Below are positions 60,952 through 64,000 of a stretch of 64,000 nt of DNA, in pieces (position 1 is the first letter of the stretch; every line of letters begins with the position of its first letter). The notes below the pieces were generated by a model that had not been told where the DNA came from, did no database searches, and saw only the letters and a program-made list of their open reading frames with translations. Location of the stretch: assembly GCA_028023455.1 (NCBI GenBank), contig JAQFVV010012395.1, positions 1,366,001 through 1,430,000 on the forward strand, given 5' to 3'. The position numbers were made by a program, and so were the translations under genes. Source of the stretch: Epiperipatus broadwayi (Eukaryota; Onychophora; Udeonychophora; Euonychophora; Peripatidae).

Positions 60952-61818
60952 TGCATATGTTGCCATCTATAGCTTTTTTGTAGGTATAAATAACTAAAAG
61001 AAAACAATTAAAGGTCATCTGGTTAATAAAAAATATTTGTTTTGAATAAATCTAGAATAAGTGAACCATTTATTTATTGAATAAAATATTTTGGTTTAAA
61101 TTATTGTGTGAATGATAACAATGCCTTATTAGAATAAGAAGGAAGAGTCACATGATCAAAAATCCAGTGTTTAAAAAAGGACTGCATTTTTTTTTGTTGC
61201 CCTAGCTCCAAAAACAATTTGTTTTGGCAAAAAGGCAGACTTTCTTTTGCTTAAAGGTTTGTGTTTATTTTCTCTTGCTTTTATAAATACATTTGGAACA
61301 TGTAGCAAAAAAATATGAATTGTGAGTAAGATACCTAGAGAGGAGACATGAGTTCACATCCCCTCTTCATATATCTCTATAAAGATGAAATGGATATCAT
61401 AGATGCTATGCTGACCATCATAAAGTTAAGATAATTGAATTCACTTTAGATTGTAATATCAAAAGGAATAATAATTGGATACTATCTAATGATTCAAATT
61501 GCTTATAAATCCCTATGTTTGAGTTTTTGCTAGCAGAAAAGTATCAATGGAAACATCAAATAATGGATTAACAGTCATGCATAGAAATATTAACACTGTC
61601 AGATAAGTTTCATTTATAAATAAATAAAATGGTTTAAAAAAAAGAAAAAAGCATAATGACAATTTTAATGGTAAACATTTATTAAAGTTTTGTTATTAAT
61701 AATTTCCATTAGTATAACTTACTTGGCATTTCTTATCATTTAAACAATATGAGAAATATATATATATATATATTTAAAAAAAGAACAATAGTAACATTTT
61801 TTTTATTGCTTTGCTTAA
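60952..61818 (+). repeat. Direct repeat D, downstream copy (LTR-like)
   Basis: About 867 bp, same order of blocks as 56981-57855. It starts right after ATTAAGAGAGGAATA, a purine-rich run in the position of a polypurine tract if this is an LTR. It has its own TA-repeat expansion near 61757-61775. Confidence 0.9.
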
Positions 61819-63519
61819 CAATTTAAGTATTTACAGCAGCAACGGAGCACCACAGTGACACTTCATTGAAATTGTGTGTTCTTTTTAAAATTACATGAAA
61901 ACTCCTCAAGCATGACATCAACAGAAATCCCAGCATTCATTGCATTTTTCAATTTTCTTTCTAATGGGGTCCATTACATTAAAATCCAAAAAAAAAAATA
62001 ATGAATATTTTTGTGGATAGGTTCATTTAATTTTTTTATTTTTTTCTCAGTTTGCTAATTTTCATAAAGAAAATAAAGGCAGAAATTTTAAATGGCCAAA
62101 GAGTGTACTTAAAATGAATTAAAATGCATCGATAATTTACATTTCAAGGACTTCAAAATGTAATCAGAATATCGGGTTGTAAGTATTAAAATTTTTTAGT
62201 TTTTAATTATTGGAATAGTACATTTTTAAAAATTATTTGATAAGTAGTATGTTTGCATTTGTATTGGTCTCTGTGTAGTATATAAATTATATATATATAT
62301 ATATAAATTTAAACATTTGTATTCAAATACAACAAAAGTAGTTTATGTAATTTTGGGGCTCTGATCTATGTTTAGGCAATCTTATTTTCTAGACATAATG
62401 ATTATCAAAAGGTTTAATAATTTATACTATATTTATTTTACTATTTATATATTACTGTCTTTAGGTTTGAAATTGCAGGTTTGTGTTTATATAACAAGTA
62501 ATGTCTATATATAAAAAATTAAGGTATTATAGAGCAGTACAATATAAATTTTAGGACTGATTATCAAATATAGAGAAATTTTGCAGTTGACAAAGCAATC
62601 ACAAAATTTACTAGGCATAGTAACGTGAAAATATAAACACTTAAAACCAACAAAGAGAGATTTCAAATGATGTATGTGTGGAGATGACTACAATAGTTAT
62701 GTATATACCACATGAAATTGTAAGCAAGCAAAAAATCAAATTCTGATTCTTGCCACTTGGTACTCATGCTGTGGAGTCAGTAGTTTTGCCACATCTTGCA
62801 TCACATTATTTTCAATTCTATAGCTAGCAAATGAGGTATATTCAAATAAATTATACTCTGTGAGACAATAAATATAACAAGATAGCATCACAGTATGCAT
62901 AAAGAATATAAACATCACTGATGTACACAAAAAATATTAATGTCTGTCAGGTACTCATCTCTTCCTTAGCATTTTAGCCTATAAAAATAATATGTTTATT
63001 TGCATTTCCACTTCTATCTTATATGATGCGAAAAATATAAAATTAATATATGTATGTTACTATTATTTATATGTGTGTCTAAGCAAACATCTGATTTTTT
63101 ATGCATCAATGACAGCAAGAATTAAGTTATGGTGGCAATATGTAAAAAAAAACACAACCAGTAACAACAAAAAATATTAAAAAACCCAGATGCTGCTTCC
63201 TTGACTCAGATTAATTTAATAGCCAATGCAAATTTTATTTGCAAATAATTGTATATATATAATTAGATATTAAATATTATAAATTTTGGTTATTCTTGGA
63301 AAGCTCAAAATATACGTGTGCATGCGCACACATATCTATATAAACATTGTGATGACATTTACACATACTTTTTTCCTTACCTCCAAGCAGAGAGCTTAGT
63401 TTATACATATAGCTGTTATAACACAGATTTTATTTTTATATTATTAACTATATAATAAAATAATTTAATAGCTTTATTATTCAGAAGTTCATAAGAAATT
63501 CAATCATCAGAAGTACAAC
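61819..63519. other. AT-rich desert
   Basis: Nothing recognised. TA microsatellite near 62287-62306. Confidence 0.5.
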
Positions 63520-63595
63520 TGAAATCAATCTGAGAACCTTATACTTCATAGTCCGATACTCTACCACTTTGCTAAACTATGTAGGGCACTAAATA
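63520..63595 (-). mobile_element. Possible tRNA-derived SINE (family 2) relic
   Basis: On the minus strand, ATAGTTTAGCAAAGTGGTAG and AGTATCGGACTATGAAGTAT look like a D arm and anticodon arm. AAGGTTCTCAGATTGATTTC follows. The end matches the 28.2-kb relic (CTCAGATTGATT), which supports a shared family rather than chance. Confidence 0.55.
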
Positions 63596-63721
63596 TATGA
63601 TGAAAAATTGTTGATACTATGAAGTCATTTTAATTGGCTTTACATATATGTCAGATATAGCGATTTAGAATCTAACTTAAAATAAAGTATCCTATGTCAA
63701 ATTGCATATAAAAAGCTACCA

Positions 63722-64000
63722 ATAATGATGTATCCCAAAATTCAATTATCGCCACAACTAGAAAGTGATAGATCTACAAAAACAGTAGAAAGTATGTTAT
63801 TGGATGAAACGTTAACATATACTAGCATTAAATTCATCTATGGTTGTTTTCCAACTATAGTTTTTCTCAATAAATTATATAGATGGTCCTTTGATCCAAT
63901 GTGTTAGTTATGTGGACAAGAAGAAGGAAACTTTCATACATATCAGTGATGATTGTCGTTTTTTCAATAACATTAGATCAAATCTAATTCTCTCCAAAAA
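63722..64000 (+). pseudogene. LINE-like C-terminal fragment running off the window
   Basis: The frame from 63725 includes TLTYTSIKFIYGCFPTIVFL, then RWSFDPMC, a stop, LCGQEEGNFHTYQ and later FFQ. A Cys-x2-Cys ... His pattern after a basic/aromatic segment resembles the zinc-binding tail of several LINE polymerases (compare CKLCKEGTENIRHLL at 14.6 kb). The rest would lie beyond the window, so the family is not fixed. Confidence 0.45.

Overview
This window reads as non-genic DNA from an animal nuclear genome, most likely an AT-rich invertebrate. It is strongly AT-rich by eye (I did not compute the value). It carries no operons, no rRNA and no long host open reading frame. It is filled with animal-type transposable elements in several stages of decay: an RTE-clade LINE, two other LINE lineages, a mariner-like element, a hAT element of the ZMYM1/DUF4371 type, tRNA-derived SINEs, foldback elements and satellite-like repeats. 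I cannot name the species. Cnidarians, arthropods, flatworms and molluscs all carry such mixtures. No host protein-coding gene could be supported, and most ORFs of 60-130 residues are chance AT-rich frames or antisense shadows of transposons.

Layout. About 0.5-1.4 kb holds two tandem copies of a ~480-bp dispersed repeat (repeat A). 2.4-3.9 kb has two decayed RTE fragments. 4.4-5.2 kb is a long inverted repeat with a SINE in its loop. 6.4-6.7 kb is a small foldback element with a solo relative at 9.0 kb. 14.2-15.7 kb is a decayed LINE on the minus strand. 15.8-16.1 kb is a single inverted repeat A copy and 16.9 kb a SINE. 18.8-19.4 kb is a 594-bp foldback. 23.0-24.2 kb is a tandem array of a ~330-bp form of repeat A. 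24.5-27.5 kb is the best-preserved element, an RTE retrotransposon on the minus strand with endonuclease and reverse transcriptase broken by a few frameshifts. 27.5-29.5 kb has two copies of repeat C, one copy of repeat B and a 14-unit, 35-bp minisatellite whose unit contains a short palindrome.

The 29.5-37.2 kb stretch is almost featureless apart from a 175-bp tandem duplication. 37.2-38.1 kb is an internally deleted mariner with both terminal inverted repeats. 40.2-42.9 kb is a jockey/CR1-like LINE with a SINE inserted inside it, flanked by an 11-bp target duplication. 44.2-48.7 kb is a decayed hAT transposase gene that I read as one gene split by three separate insertions: a 459-bp repeat dimer, a SINE and an RTE fragment. 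50.65-52.0 kb is an inverted arrangement of three repeat A units. 54.7-55.2 kb is a composite copy showing that the ~330-bp and ~480-bp forms belong to one family. 57.0-61.8 kb has two ~870-bp direct repeats around a 3.1-kb interior, which could be a decayed LTR-type element; the interior holds a near-perfect 260-bp foldback. The window ends in another LINE-like fragment.

The genes do not work together as a pathway. The autonomous elements (RTE, jockey-like, hAT, mariner) would once have supplied enzymes, and the SINEs and foldbacks are the non-autonomous passengers. The nesting gives a relative age order in places.
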